Shown here: positions 44,031-52,100 of the stretch, piece after piece | How the letters are laid out: every line of letters starts with the position of its first letter | How positions within the stretch are numbered: position 1 is the first letter of the stretch | NCBI GenBank assembly: GCA_963704825.1 | Contig: CAVPHV010000017.1 | Location: 62,001-126,000, forward strand | DNA: 64,000 nt | Origin: CAVPHV01 sp963704825 | GTDB taxonomy: Bacteria > Actinomycetota > Acidimicrobiia > Spongiisociales > UBA5794 | Direction: 5' to 3' | The notes under the pieces: model-generated | Told to the model about the DNA's origin: nothing | Seen by the model: the letters and a program-made list of their open reading frames with translations, nothing else | The model's database searches: none | Translations under genes and position numbers: made by a program

Positions 44031-45278
44031 TCACGAAGAGTCGTCGCCGCCGGCCGCTGCGTTGCTTGCAGCTTCGGCGTCGGTCGGCGGAGGATCGCCG
44101 GCGTCGGCTTTCGCTAACGCCTCTGGATCGTCGTAGATCGACGTGTACACGACCGGTTGTACGGTCCGGTAGTGCGACAGGAAGGACGTGATCAGCGCCG
44201 CGACCGGCAGGGCCATGAAGGCGCCCATCGGCCCGGCAATTGCACCGCCGGCCAGGGCGGCTCCAAAGGCGACCCCGCCGTTGAGTGTCATGGTCTTGGC
44301 ACTCAACCTGGGACTCAGCCAGTAGTTCTCGACCTGCTGATAGATCAGCACATAGGCCAGCACGATCAGCGCCTGAATGAAGCCCTGGAGGGCCAGGGTC
44401 ATCAGCACCGGGACGGCGCCGCCGATGTACGTGCCGATGGCGGGAATGAACTCGGAAACAAACCCGGCAAAGATCGCAAGTGGTATGGCAATCAACACCG
44501 GCAACCCGACGAGGACCATCGTGAAGAAGAAGCCGAGGCCGTTGATCCCCATCAGGATGATGCGGGAATAGAAGTAGCCACCGGTTTGCTCGATCGCCTG
44601 ATCAAACGTCCACCCGAGCCGTTCCTGATGTTTCGGCGGGAACATCGAGAGAACCAATTGCTCGATCCGCTGATGGTCGGCGGTGAAGTAGAACGTGAAC
44701 AGCGCGATGGTCATTGCGCTGAAGATGAGACCGATCCCGGTAGCGAAAACCCCGACGATGCCACCGAGGGCTTGCTTGGCCCAATCCTCGGCGGCTCCGG
44801 CCGCATCTTCGCCTGCGGCGGCCGTCGATGAGGTGTCGCTGAGGCTGACGCCGAAGGTGTCCGCGAGCCAATCGTTGGCATTGTTGACCCACTCCGACCA
44901 GTTGTCGCCGATGGTCTGCGCGACTTGGACGATCATCGGGATCAGGAAGACCACCATGACGATCATGAAGAGTGCGCCGGCGGCATAGACCACGCCGACG
45001 GCGGCCCCACGTTTCCAGCCGCGCTTACGGTGGATACGTTCGACGAGTGGAATCAGCGCCAGACTGAAGAAGATCGAGATGATCAGCATTCCGACGAGAT
45101 CGCGAGCACGATCGAAAATGATGTAGCCGGAAACGGTGAGCAGGACCGCACCGATCACCCGCCAGATCGATCTGGTGCTGATCTCGTACACGATTGGCGG
45201 TGGCGCGGCCGGTGGACTCGATGGAGCGGCAGACACCGCTGCATCGTCGGATGGTGTCGTGCTGTGCGGATCGCTCAT
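44031..45278 (-). CDS. AI-2E-family (PerM/TqsA-like) transporter
   Basis: A 415-aa membrane protein. A Ser/Pro-rich start precedes helices in the AI-2E arrangement: two N-terminal helices (WRVIGAVLLTVSGYIIF, then IISIFFSLALIPLVERI), a long soluble stretch with amphipathic helices (NDWLADTFGVSL...), then the conserved GLPVLIAIPLAIFAGFVSEF and PAIGTYIGG and YQQVENYWLSPRLSAKTMTL. Exported substrates in the family range from autoinducer-2 to Na+/H+. The start ATG 45276-45278 follows GAGGTG. The C-terminus is acidic. Confidence 0.9.
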   Translation of the reverse strand: MSDPHSTTPSDDAAVSAAPSSPPAAPPPIVYEISTRSIWRVIGAVLLTVSGYIIFDRARDLVGMLIISIFFSLALIPLVERIHRKRGWKRGAAVGVVYAAGALFMIVMVVFLIPMIVQVAQTIGDNWSEWVNNANDWLADTFGVSLSDTSSTAAAGEDAAGAAEDWAKQALGGIVGVFATGIGLIFSAMTIALFTFYFTADHQRIEQLVLSMFPPKHQERLGWTFDQAIEQTGGYFYSRIILMGINGLGFFFTMVLVGLPVLIAIPLAIFAGFVSEFIPAIGTYIGGAVPVLMTLALQGFIQALIVLAYVLIYQQVENYWLSPRLSAKTMTLNGGVAFGAALAGGAIAGPMGAFMALPVAALITSFLSHYRTVQPVVYTSIYDDPEALAKADAGDPPPTDAEAASNAAAGGDDSS

Positions 45279-45360
45279 GTCACCTCGAGTGTTGACGTTG
45301 ACTGCATTCTGGCTGAATGCTCGCCGCATTTCCTCTCACGGCGCGGGCGTTGCTGCGCGC

Positions 45361-46359
45361 CTACTCGTCTTCCCAGTTCTCGGCCCGCTTTTTCGAGGGC
45401 TGCACCCGGGGCGGCTCGCCGGGCATCTTGGGGTAGTGCGGTGGCCAGGGGGCATCGCCGATGCCCTGTTCCTCGTCGGCGGCAACCAGGGCCATGGCGG
45501 CCTCGAGCGAGCAGGCAGCCTCGTCGATGCCCTCGGTGAGGTCGCCAACCTCGGCCCAGCGCTCCTTGAACGCCATGATGTCCATCGCCCGGTGGTCGAT
45601 GGTGGCGAGTTCGTTCCAGCGGAATGGGGTCGACACCCATCCGGTGTGCCGGATCGAATAGGCGCTGGCGATGGTTTTGTCCCAGGCGTTCTGGTTGAAG
45701 TCGAGGAAAACGCCGTCGCGCTCCTCCTTCCACCATGCCGTGGTGGCCAGCTCGTGGCGGCGTTCCACCTCGCGGGCGATGGCGAGTCCGGCACGGCGCA
45801 GCTCGAAGTAGTCCCAGGATCGTTCGACTCTTGTGTAGATGTGAATCCCGCGGTTCCCCGATGTCTTGGGCCAGCCGATCAGCCCGAGTTCGTCGAGTAC
45901 CTCTTTGACGATGGCGGCGACCTCTCGGGCTGCCTCGAAGTCGTAGTCGTCGGTCGGGTCGAGATCGATCCGCAGCTCGTCGGGATGATCGATGTCGTCG
46001 GCGCGGGCGTTCCACGGGTTGAGGTCGATGCAGTTCATCTGTGCCATCCAGATGACGTCGCCCTCATCCAGGGGAGCGAACATGCGCCCCGGCCGAGCTG
46101 AGGGAAACCGGACGTCGACCAGGTTGCTGGCGCTCTTGGGGCGCTTCACGAACAGGGGTGGCTCAGTAACGCCGCGGTTCCAACGTTTGAGCAGCGACGG
46201 CCGGTTATAGACCCCGCGCAGCGCTCCGGTGGCGCACATCAGGTAGTGCTCGACGACATCGAGCTTGGTCCAGCCCTGTTCGGGGAACATGACCTTGCTC
46301 GCGCTCGAGATTCGAATCTCCCGCCCGGCGGCCTCAACAAAGGTCTCGTCTGAGGCCAC
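45361..46359 (-). CDS. LigD-type polymerase domain protein (PolDom/Prim-Pol)
   Basis: A 332-aa stand-alone primase-polymerase of the NHEJ LigD kind. The catalytic aspartates are Asp132 and Asp134 in LRIDLDPTDDYDF. Other motifs are KTSGNRGIHIYTRV (nucleotide binding, residues 165-178) and the late VFLDFNQNAWDKTIASAYS with the third metal Asp. In mycobacteria this domain adds (ribo)nucleotides at broken ends. Here it is separate from the ligase, which sits 1.4 kb away (LigC type). It shares a strand and tight spacing with cupin and GNAT genes. Confidence 0.92.
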   Translation of the reverse strand: MASDETFVEAAGREIRISSASKVMFPEQGWTKLDVVEHYLMCATGALRGVYNRPSLLKRWNRGVTEPPLFVKRPKSASNLVDVRFPSARPGRMFAPLDEGDVIWMAQMNCIDLNPWNARADDIDHPDELRIDLDPTDDYDFEAAREVAAIVKEVLDELGLIGWPKTSGNRGIHIYTRVERSWDYFELRRAGLAIAREVERRHELATTAWWKEERDGVFLDFNQNAWDKTIASAYSIRHTGWVSTPFRWNELATIDHRAMDIMAFKERWAEVGDLTEGIDEAACSLEAAMALVAADEEQGIGDAPWPPHYPKMPGEPPRVQPSKKRAENWEDE

Positions 46360-46365
46360 GATCGG

Positions 46366-46692
46366 TCAGTTGCCGTACTGGAGGGTTTCGGGCCGTTCGA
46401 GCAGCACGGCGTGCGCTGGGGCGTCGGCTATTGGGCGGTGCTCGACTCCGGCGGGAACCACAACGACATCACCGGGTGCGAGGGCGACTGGTTCCGAGCC
46501 TTCCATCTCGATGCGGAAGGTGCCGTCCCAGCACAAGAAGAGCTCGTCCTCTTCGTGGTGATGCCAGGGAAACTCGCCGTCGAGGCGGGTGACGCGGACG
46601 ACGGCGTCATTGACCCGAACGACATCGGCCGGCTGCCACGGTCCCTGCAGGGAGCCGATGAGGACGGGAAGGGAAACCACACGACTGTTCAT
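46366..46692 (-). CDS. cupin-domain protein
   Basis: A 108-aa single-domain cupin. The first metal motif is WHHHEEDELFLCWDGTFRIE (two His and Glu), the second PGDVVVVPAGVEHRP with the last His. This makes a full bicupin-type metal set in one domain. No partner domain hints at a substrate. It lies six bases upstream of the LigD-polymerase gene and 35 bases after GNAT. The start is ATG 46690-46692. Confidence 0.88.
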   Translation of the reverse strand: MNSRVVSLPVLIGSLQGPWQPADVVRVNDAVVRVTRLDGEFPWHHHEEDELFLCWDGTFRIEMEGSEPVALAPGDVVVVPAGVEHRPIADAPAHAVLLERPETLQYGN

Positions 46693-46727
46693 ATGGCGAG
46701 CGTAGCGATCGCTTCCGGCCCAAGCCG

Positions 46728-47165
46728 CTACGTCAGCGAGTAGCGGTAGACGTTGGTCTCGCGTCGTTCGAAGCCCATCCGCTGGTACAGCCGATTGGCG
46801 GCTTCGCGGCTCGGACGGGAGGTGAGACCAACCGACTTGGCGCCGGCGTTGCGGGCCCGCTCGATCGCCTCTTCGGTGAGGAGGGCGCCGACGCCGCGAC
46901 CTCGCACCTCGCCGTCGACGACGACATCCTCGATGCGGGCCTGGAGCCCGGTCGGGATGCGGTAGAAGGCAAGGGTGAGGCTGCCGACGAACCGTCCGGT
47001 GTCGGTATCCCGAGCCACCAGAAGATGCGTATGCGGATTGGCTGCCATGTCGGATAGGGCGTCTGCGTCCGGCGGCGGATTCGACGACGAGAGCTGAGGA
47101 ATGAGTTGGGCAAAGGCGGCGACGACCTCGTCGGTGACGTCGACGATCTCGGTGACGTGGATCAT
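46728..47165 (-). CDS. GNAT-family N-acetyltransferase
   Basis: A 145-aa acetyltransferase. The acetyl-CoA loop is seen in EVRGRGVGALLTEEAIERAR (R/QxxGxG/A motif: RGRGVG), after the strand ARIEDVVVDGE, and the C-terminal SREAANRLYQRMGFERRETN is a standard GNAT ending. The start is ATG 47163-47165 (MIHVTEIVDV). It heads a three-gene minus-strand run with cupin and LigD-polymerase. The acceptor is unknown. Confidence 0.88.
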   Translation of the reverse strand: MIHVTEIVDVTDEVVAAFAQLIPQLSSSNPPPDADALSDMAANPHTHLLVARDTDTGRFVGSLTLAFYRIPTGLQARIEDVVVDGEVRGRGVGALLTEEAIERARNAGAKSVGLTSRPSREAANRLYQRMGFERRETNVYRYSLT

Positions 47166-47224
47166 GGCCCGGCAGTGTACGGGAATCGGGACACGGTGGG
47201 GCAAACGCGACGGCGTGCAACGGA

Positions 47225-47257
47225 GACGGCCCCCGCTCGAGTGGAGCGGGGGCCGTC
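47225..47257 (-). terminator. strong hairpin after hsp20
   Basis: GACGGCCCCCGCTC / GAGCGGGGGCCGTC, a perfect 14-bp stem with a 5-nt loop, lies 30 bases after the Hsp20 stop and before the GNAT gene. It separates the heat-shock gene from the downstream operon. Confidence 0.8.
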
Positions 47258-47286
47258 GGTACAGCGGTGTGGGAGGGAGGGGAGAA

Positions 47287-47703
47287 CTACCGCTGAACGT
47301 CCACAGTCACCCTGCGGGGCAGGACTTCTGGCTTCATCGGAACGACGATCTCGAGAATGCCATCGTTCGAACTGGCCGCGATGGACTCCTGGTCGGCGCC
47401 TTCGGGCAGGACGATGGTCCGCTTGAAGTCGCCTTCGAAGATCTCCTTGCGGCGATAGCCGTTGCCGGCCTCTTCGGTCTCGAAGCTGCGGGTGCCGGCA
47501 ATGGTGAGGGTGCCTCCTTCGACGGTCACCTCGACGTTCTCGGGATCCACGCCGGGCAACTCGGCCCGGATGACGAGTGCGTCGCTCTTCTCGAAGACGT
47601 CGACCCGTGGCATCCACGGTCCTGTGGCAAACCCCTTGTCCTCGAACAAACGATCAAACTCGGTCATGAAGCCCCAGGGGTCAAAGCGCACCAGATTGGC
47701 CAT
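47287..47703 (-). CDS. Hsp20/alpha-crystallin small heat-shock protein
   Basis: A 138-aa small chaperone that holds unfolded proteins. The N-terminus has FDPWGFMTEFDRLFEDK. The alpha-crystallin domain has MPRVDVFEKSDALVIRAELP, GVDPENVEVTVEGGTLTIAG and the C-terminal NDGILEIVVPMKPE, with the GIL-x-I-x-V-P signature. GGAGGACC lies five bases upstream of ATG 47701-47703. A HAIR-like inverted repeat covers the -35 region, so control by HspR is likely. It is monocistronic, with its own terminator. Confidence 0.93.
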   Translation of the reverse strand: MANLVRFDPWGFMTEFDRLFEDKGFATGPWMPRVDVFEKSDALVIRAELPGVDPENVEVTVEGGTLTIAGTRSFETEEAGNGYRRKEIFEGDFKRTIVLPEGADQESIAASSNDGILEIVVPMKPEVLPRRVTVDVQR

Positions 47704-47740
47704 GTTGTGGTCCTCCTTGTTGGACAGTCAAGTTCTACTT

Positions 47741-47781
47741 ATCATACAACATAATGAAATCTGAGTCTATTCCACTCAGAT
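47741..47781 (-). promoter_or_regulatory. hsp20 promoter with HAIR-like (HspR) operator
   Basis: Minus-strand -10 TATGAT (47741-47746) with a weaker -35 TAGACT (47764-47769). Overlapping the -35 is ATCTGAGT-N7-ACTCAGAT (47759-47781), perfect 8-bp arms. The HspR-binding HAIR consensus is CTTGAGT-N7-ACTCAAG, so arm sequence and the 7-nt spacer agree closely. A repressor bound there would block the polymerase. Confidence 0.75.
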
Positions 47782-47823
47782 AAGCAGAAGAGCGCAAGTG
47801 GCGAAAGGTCCGAGTGCGCACAG

Positions 47824-47855
47824 AGAGGGGGCCCCGTCGCTGACGGGGCCCCTCT
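47824..47855 (-). terminator. hairpin after the beta-propeller protein gene
   Basis: AGAGGGGGCCCCGTC pairs with GACGGGGCCCCTCT (14 bp, one-base bulge, 3-nt loop). It lies about 26 bases after the stop of the minus-strand gene at 47882, well placed for its terminator. Confidence 0.75.
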
Positions 47856-47881
47856 TGTCTTGGTGAGTCGGGTCGACCGGT

Positions 47882-50278
47882 TCAGTTGGTCACGATCGAG
47901 AACCGGCGATTGGCCTTTTGGGGGTCCTTGTTGCCGGCCCGGTCCACAACGTGGGCGAGGACCTTGAAGTTCCCGTCCTTCTTCAGGTTGCGGGTGAAGG
48001 TCCACGTGGTATCGGTACCGCCGGGATCGGCCAGGGTGACCCTCGGCAGCTTGACCTTCGGTCCCCACGACCCGTCGGGCTGCAGATACTTTCCGGTGTT
48101 GGTGTCCTTGACGATGAGTCTGACAAAACCAACCCCGAGGTTGTCGGTTGCCCTTCCCTCGAACTGCACCGTCCGGGATGACAACGTCTGGTCCTTCTTG
48201 GGCTTCTTGAAGGTGGCGTTGGGAGCCGTCGTATCGACGCTGAAGGTGGCGGAGGCCTTGGCAGGGTCTTTGTTGCCCGCCAGGTCCTTGACCTGGACCC
48301 ACACCTCGAAGTTGCTCTCCGGGAGTGTGCCATTCCAGTCCCAATTCGTTGTCGGTGTGTTGGGGGATGTCAGATTGGCGGGGACCGCGTTCCAGGCTCC
48401 CCAGGTGGTGCCGTTGTCCTGGAGGTAGTCACCCGTCTCCTTGTCCTTGATGATCAGGTTGACCTCGGCGACCGCAATGTTGTCGGTGGCACCGCCGCTC
48501 ATGGCGACCGAGGTCGTCGCGAACGCTTGGTCCGGGGCCGGGACATCGAGTGTCCCGTCCGGCTCAACCGTGTCGTTGCCGGAGGTCACGACGAACGATC
48601 GCGTCGCCGGCGAACCATCCACGTTGCCGACGATGTCTTCGGCCCTGACCGTGACGGTGTAGCTGCCGTTGGGGAGGTCGCCCGACCAGCCGAACGCGGT
48701 CGATGTGGCCTGATACTCGTGGACGAAGGAAGGAATCTGGGCCCACGTCCCCGCCCACGTCAAGTCCGGCTGCAGATACTGGTCGTTGCCGGTGTTCTTG
48801 ACCACCACATAGACCTCGGCGACACCCCTGTTGTCGGAGGCGGTGCCGGTGACCGTGACCCGACCGTTGTATACCTGACCGTTGGTCGGCACCGTCAGGC
48901 TTCCGTTTGGTGCGGTGGTGTCGCTGGGTGGGGTCGTGCTCGGGAGCTCGAAGAGGGCGTGACGGAAGGTCTGGAGCCCGCCGAACCGTTCACCGTCGCT
49001 GCCGGCGAGGAGCCCAACCGGAGTGGCCTCGAGGGCGAGGACCCCGCGTTGGCCGGAGGCTCCCGGGTCCCATGGCAAGGCGGTGCCGTTGGCGGGATTG
49101 ATGGCGCCGATCTGGTTCCGGTCCACCGTGTTGGCAGGCTGCGTGTTGGTGTTGCCGTTCCCCCAGTCGGTCCACACCGTTCCCGGCTGCTGGAACCAGC
49201 GCATGTGGCCACCGACATAGATCGCCTCGTCGGTGATGGCGACGGCTTCGGGAGTGTCAAACATGCGAGATACCCACGTTGGGTTCACGCCGTTGCCCCC
49301 TGCGGTTGGGAAACGCACTGCGACATCGCATCCTGGGGCGAAGTTGCCGAGAGACGACACGGCTACGAAGTAGGAGCCGTCGGGCGAGAACTGCGCGTCG
49401 CGCATCAGCGGCCGGATGAACGACTCGAACCACGGCTGGCAGTCGTAGTCGTAGTTGGTGGTCTTCCAGGGCAGCAGGCTGGGGGCTCCGTCGATGTCGA
49501 TCAGGGCCACGCTTTGGCGCGCCTCACCGCCGACCTTGCGCGAGTTGTGGACGACCAGCAATGTCTTGCCGTCGGGGGTCACGTCGAGGGCCCGTACCGC
49601 ACCTGCCCTGTTGTTGGGATCCCCATCGATCCAGTACCCGGTTTCCTCGGTGACCGGGAAGTTGAAGTCCGCCGCGACCGCTCCGGTTTGCAGATCAACT
49701 GCGGCGAGCTTCTCGCGGGCTGTTCCGTTGACCTGTGCGAAGCCCCCGCCGAAGTAGACCCGATTGCCCGCAACGACAACGTCGTTGACCACTGCTGTGG
49801 CGTTCGCTTTGAAGGCGGTCACGACGGATCCGTCGACCACGTTGAGCTTCACGACTCGCTTGCGGCTGAGCCCATTTACCGTGTTGAACTGGCCGACGGC
49901 GATGATTGTGCCGTCGCCGGCATCGGCCAGGGCAAAGACGGGGCCGCTCAGCTCGGGTCGGAATGCCATGTCGAGCCGGCCGGTGGCGATGTCGTAGGCA
50001 GCGAGATACGGCTGGTTGACCACACCGAAGGTGTTGTCGCGCACCTGGGTGTAGCCCCCGCCGACGATGATGCGGTTGCCGACCTGGACGTGGCCGCGTA
50101 CCTCGTCGTCGAGGAACTCGGGCGTATTGGCCCGAGGAACCTCTTTCACCACGTCACCGTGGTTGACTCCAGTGGCGGCTGCTTCGTCAATGGTCAGCGC
50201 CATGGTCAACGCTGTTGCCAGCGCCAGCACGACGACGAAGCCGGAACGAGCGCGGCCCTGTGTGAATCCGATCCCCAT
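47882..50278 (-). CDS. secreted beta-propeller (delta-60-like) plus three Ig-like repeats
   Basis: A 798-aa exported protein; signal peptide around residues 12-36 (FVVVLALATALTMALT...AAA). Residues about 50-430 are propeller-like, with repeated VGNRIIVGGGYTQV, IAVGQFNTVNG and VYFGGGFAQVNG blades. Three repeats of about 95 residues follow (about 455-800), each starting APNGSLTVPTNGQ-like, with TDN-GVAEV--IVK and a YLQPD or YLQ segment, ending W..DL.GN-DP. No anchor or sorting motif is visible at the C-terminus. It is probably a surface binding or adhesive protein; the ligand is unknown. Confidence 0.82.
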   Translation of the reverse strand: MGIGFTQGRARSGFVVVLALATALTMALTIDEAAATGVNHGDVVKEVPRANTPEFLDDEVRGHVQVGNRIIVGGGYTQVRDNTFGVVNQPYLAAYDIATGRLDMAFRPELSGPVFALADAGDGTIIAVGQFNTVNGLSRKRVVKLNVVDGSVVTAFKANATAVVNDVVVAGNRVYFGGGFAQVNGTAREKLAAVDLQTGAVAADFNFPVTEETGYWIDGDPNNRAGAVRALDVTPDGKTLLVVHNSRKVGGEARQSVALIDIDGAPSLLPWKTTNYDYDCQPWFESFIRPLMRDAQFSPDGSYFVAVSSLGNFAPGCDVAVRFPTAGGNGVNPTWVSRMFDTPEAVAITDEAIYVGGHMRWFQQPGTVWTDWGNGNTNTQPANTVDRNQIGAINPANGTALPWDPGASGQRGVLALEATPVGLLAGSDGERFGGLQTFRHALFELPSTTPPSDTTAPNGSLTVPTNGQVYNGRVTVTGTASDNRGVAEVYVVVKNTGNDQYLQPDLTWAGTWAQIPSFVHEYQATSTAFGWSGDLPNGSYTVTVRAEDIVGNVDGSPATRSFVVTSGNDTVEPDGTLDVPAPDQAFATTSVAMSGGATDNIAVAEVNLIIKDKETGDYLQDNGTTWGAWNAVPANLTSPNTPTTNWDWNGTLPESNFEVWVQVKDLAGNKDPAKASATFSVDTTAPNATFKKPKKDQTLSSRTVQFEGRATDNLGVGFVRLIVKDTNTGKYLQPDGSWGPKVKLPRVTLADPGGTDTTWTFTRNLKKDGNFKVLAHVVDRAGNKDPQKANRRFSIVTN

Positions 50279-50423
50279 ACTCCTACCCCCGACGCGATGT
50301 AGCTGCCGTCGACCAATCCTCGTGCGGTGCGAAGCATGGCCGCCGTTGCTCCCACTCTAATTGCGGAGGGGACTAGTTGGAGTGGGAGTTTTGGGGGCGC
50401 GCCGGAGGTCTAGTCTCGGCGGT

Positions 50424-51236
50424 GTGACGTTCTATCTGCTCACCAATGACGACGGGGTGGAGTCTCCTGCGCTTGTACCGTTTGCCCGGACATTGCGTCG
50501 CCTCGGGCGGGTCGAGGTGGTGGTGCCGGACCGAGAGCGAAGCTGGATCGGCAAGGCCATCACTCGTCACGACGAGATTCGGGTCGAGGTGGTCGAACGT
50601 GATGGGGTGCGCATCCACACCGCGACCGGTTACCCGGCCGACTGCACCCAACTCGGGGTACATCTGCTCTTCGATGAGACGCCTGCCATGGTGGTTTCCG
50701 GGATCAACATCGGGTACAACCACGGGGCTGGATTCCTCCTGTCGAGTGGCACCGTCGGGGCGGCCATCGAGGGGTGGATCAGCGGGGTGCCGGCCATGGC
50801 GTTCTCCGCAGGAACCCGCGGGGACTGGGACTACTGGAGTCACTTCGTGTGGACGGAAGACGCCACCGAGATGTGGAACCGTCTCGCCGGTCTTGCCACC
50901 GACATCATCGAATCGGTCATTGCCGCCGGTGGTGCCGCCGGGGCTGATGTGCTCAGCGTGAATCTTCCCGGCGACGCCGACACCACCACCCCGCGTCGGG
51001 TCACCTCGGTGGCGCGGGTGGGGTACGACCACCTGTTTCGGCAGGTCGGCGATGGTGTCTTCAGTCACAGTTTTGGCGGTGGGTTTCGGCACATGGGTGG
51101 CCTCGTCGGCACAGATATCGAGGCGGCGGAGGATGGCATCATCTCCATCACGCCGATCCTCGTTCCCCAAGCCGGCACAATGACCCCGGACTTCGTCGCA
51201 ATGTTGGAGCGCGGTGGTCGGGCCCCCGGCAGCTGA
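50424..51236 (+). CDS. surE: 5'/3'-nucleotidase SurE
   Basis: A 270-aa nucleoside monophosphatase. The N-terminal metal site is LLTNDDG (Asp9, Asp10), with VVVPDRERSWIGKAIT (conserved Ser), VVSGINIGYNHG (Asn ligand) and SSGTVGAAIEG. All are SurE signatures. GTG 50424 is the start, putting TFYLLTNDDG at the N-terminus as in the family; ATG 50361 upstream adds unrelated residues. Slightly longer than typical (about 250 aa). Confidence 0.93.
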   Translation: MTFYLLTNDDGVESPALVPFARTLRRLGRVEVVVPDRERSWIGKAITRHDEIRVEVVERDGVRIHTATGYPADCTQLGVHLLFDETPAMVVSGINIGYNHGAGFLLSSGTVGAAIEGWISGVPAMAFSAGTRGDWDYWSHFVWTEDATEMWNRLAGLATDIIESVIAAGGAAGADVLSVNLPGDADTTTPRRVTSVARVGYDHLFRQVGDGVFSHSFGGGFRHMGGLVGTDIEAAEDGIISITPILVPQAGTMTPDFVAMLERGGRAPGS

Positions 51237-51254
51237 GGCTCGTGCACCTGAGGG

Positions 51255-51346
51255 GGTGTTGAACAAGCGCCGTGCGGGATTGCGCCGTCGAGCAAGCGCC
51301 TGGTCTTGGACTTCGCGGCAAGCCCAAGCTGGCGTTGTTCAACACC
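51255..51346. terminator. wide inverted repeat between convergent surE and EspG-like genes
   Basis: GGTGTTGAACAA (51255-51266) and TTGTTCAACACC (51335-51346) pair perfectly over 12 bp, with a further GCGC/CGCC extension past a one-base bulge, across a 68-nt loop that has a CAAGCGCC direct repeat. It lies in the convergent gap, so a two-way terminator is the simple reading. The unusually large loop is noted under findings. Confidence 0.5.
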
Positions 51347-51347
51347 T

Positions 51348-52100
51348 CTATGGGATGGTGGGGAGAAGTGCCCGAATCCGCTCGAGTACGCCGTCGAGAG
51401 TCACCACGGTGAAGCGGAAGGTTGGCGTCTCCGCCGGTTCGGTGGCCACCACCCAATAGCCGAGGTGTCCGGCGTCGAGCACTCGAAGTTCGGCGTCATG
51501 GTGAGAGTGGTCGATCTCGGTCCACAGACTCGAAACACACCACGTGCGAAGCCGCGACCGATGGGCGAGCACCAGGCGCTTCGCCCAGTGGGCCTCGACG
51601 CCGGCGTCGGCGATGATTGCGGTGGCCGCGGCCGGATCGGTCATCCAGAGGTCCTCGGCGATCTCGATCGTTTCAACCGGGACGATGACCGAGCCATTGA
51701 AGCTGGGGTCGGGACGGGCGACGATCTTGGTGAGCTGGGCGAGGTGGAACGGGAGGAGGACGGGTTCGATCGAGAAGAGTGCGAAGGCGTCATGGTCGCT
51801 CGGTTGGCCGAGGACGGCCTTTCCGTTGTGGTGCCAGATGGTTGCGATCTCGGTGTGCTCTTCCGTCACCTCGGTGGACACAACGGTGGTTGGTCCGGTC
51901 ACGACCGAGAGCAGGTCGGCCGCCAGCGGGTGCAGGATGCCGCCACGGCTGATTCCGGCCCGCTCCAGCTCGGAGATCGCTCGAGTAATGGTCGGGTCTG
52001 CGTCGGTGGCGCCCCCGGTTCGCAGCAACATCGCCACCGGAACCAGGCGGCGGGGCAAGGTGAGGGCGCGTCGCCCGGCGTCGAGTATCGGCTGGGTCAC
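51348..52100 (-). CDS. possible EspG-like ESX secretion-associated protein
   Basis: A 250-aa soluble protein. The N-terminal (ILDAGRRALTLPRRLVPVAM) and middle (TEIATIWHHNGKAVLGQP) parts, the mixed alpha/beta content and its place in a WXG100/EccC locus recall the EspG chaperones, but sequence identity is too low for me to be sure. GTG 52098-52100 is the start, overlapping the TGA of the upstream NTF2-like gene (GTGA), so it ends a three-gene coupled run with the LysM gene. If EspG-like, it would bind the WXG100 or a partner substrate before export. Confidence 0.5.
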   Translation of the reverse strand: MTQPILDAGRRALTLPRRLVPVAMLLRTGGATDADPTITRAISELERAGISRGGILHPLAADLLSVVTGPTTVVSTEVTEEHTEIATIWHHNGKAVLGQPSDHDAFALFSIEPVLLPFHLAQLTKIVARPDPSFNGSVIVPVETIEIAEDLWMTDPAAATAIIADAGVEAHWAKRLVLAHRSRLRTWCVSSLWTEIDHSHHDAELRVLDAGHLGYWVVATEPAETPTFRFTVVTLDGVLERIRALLPTIP

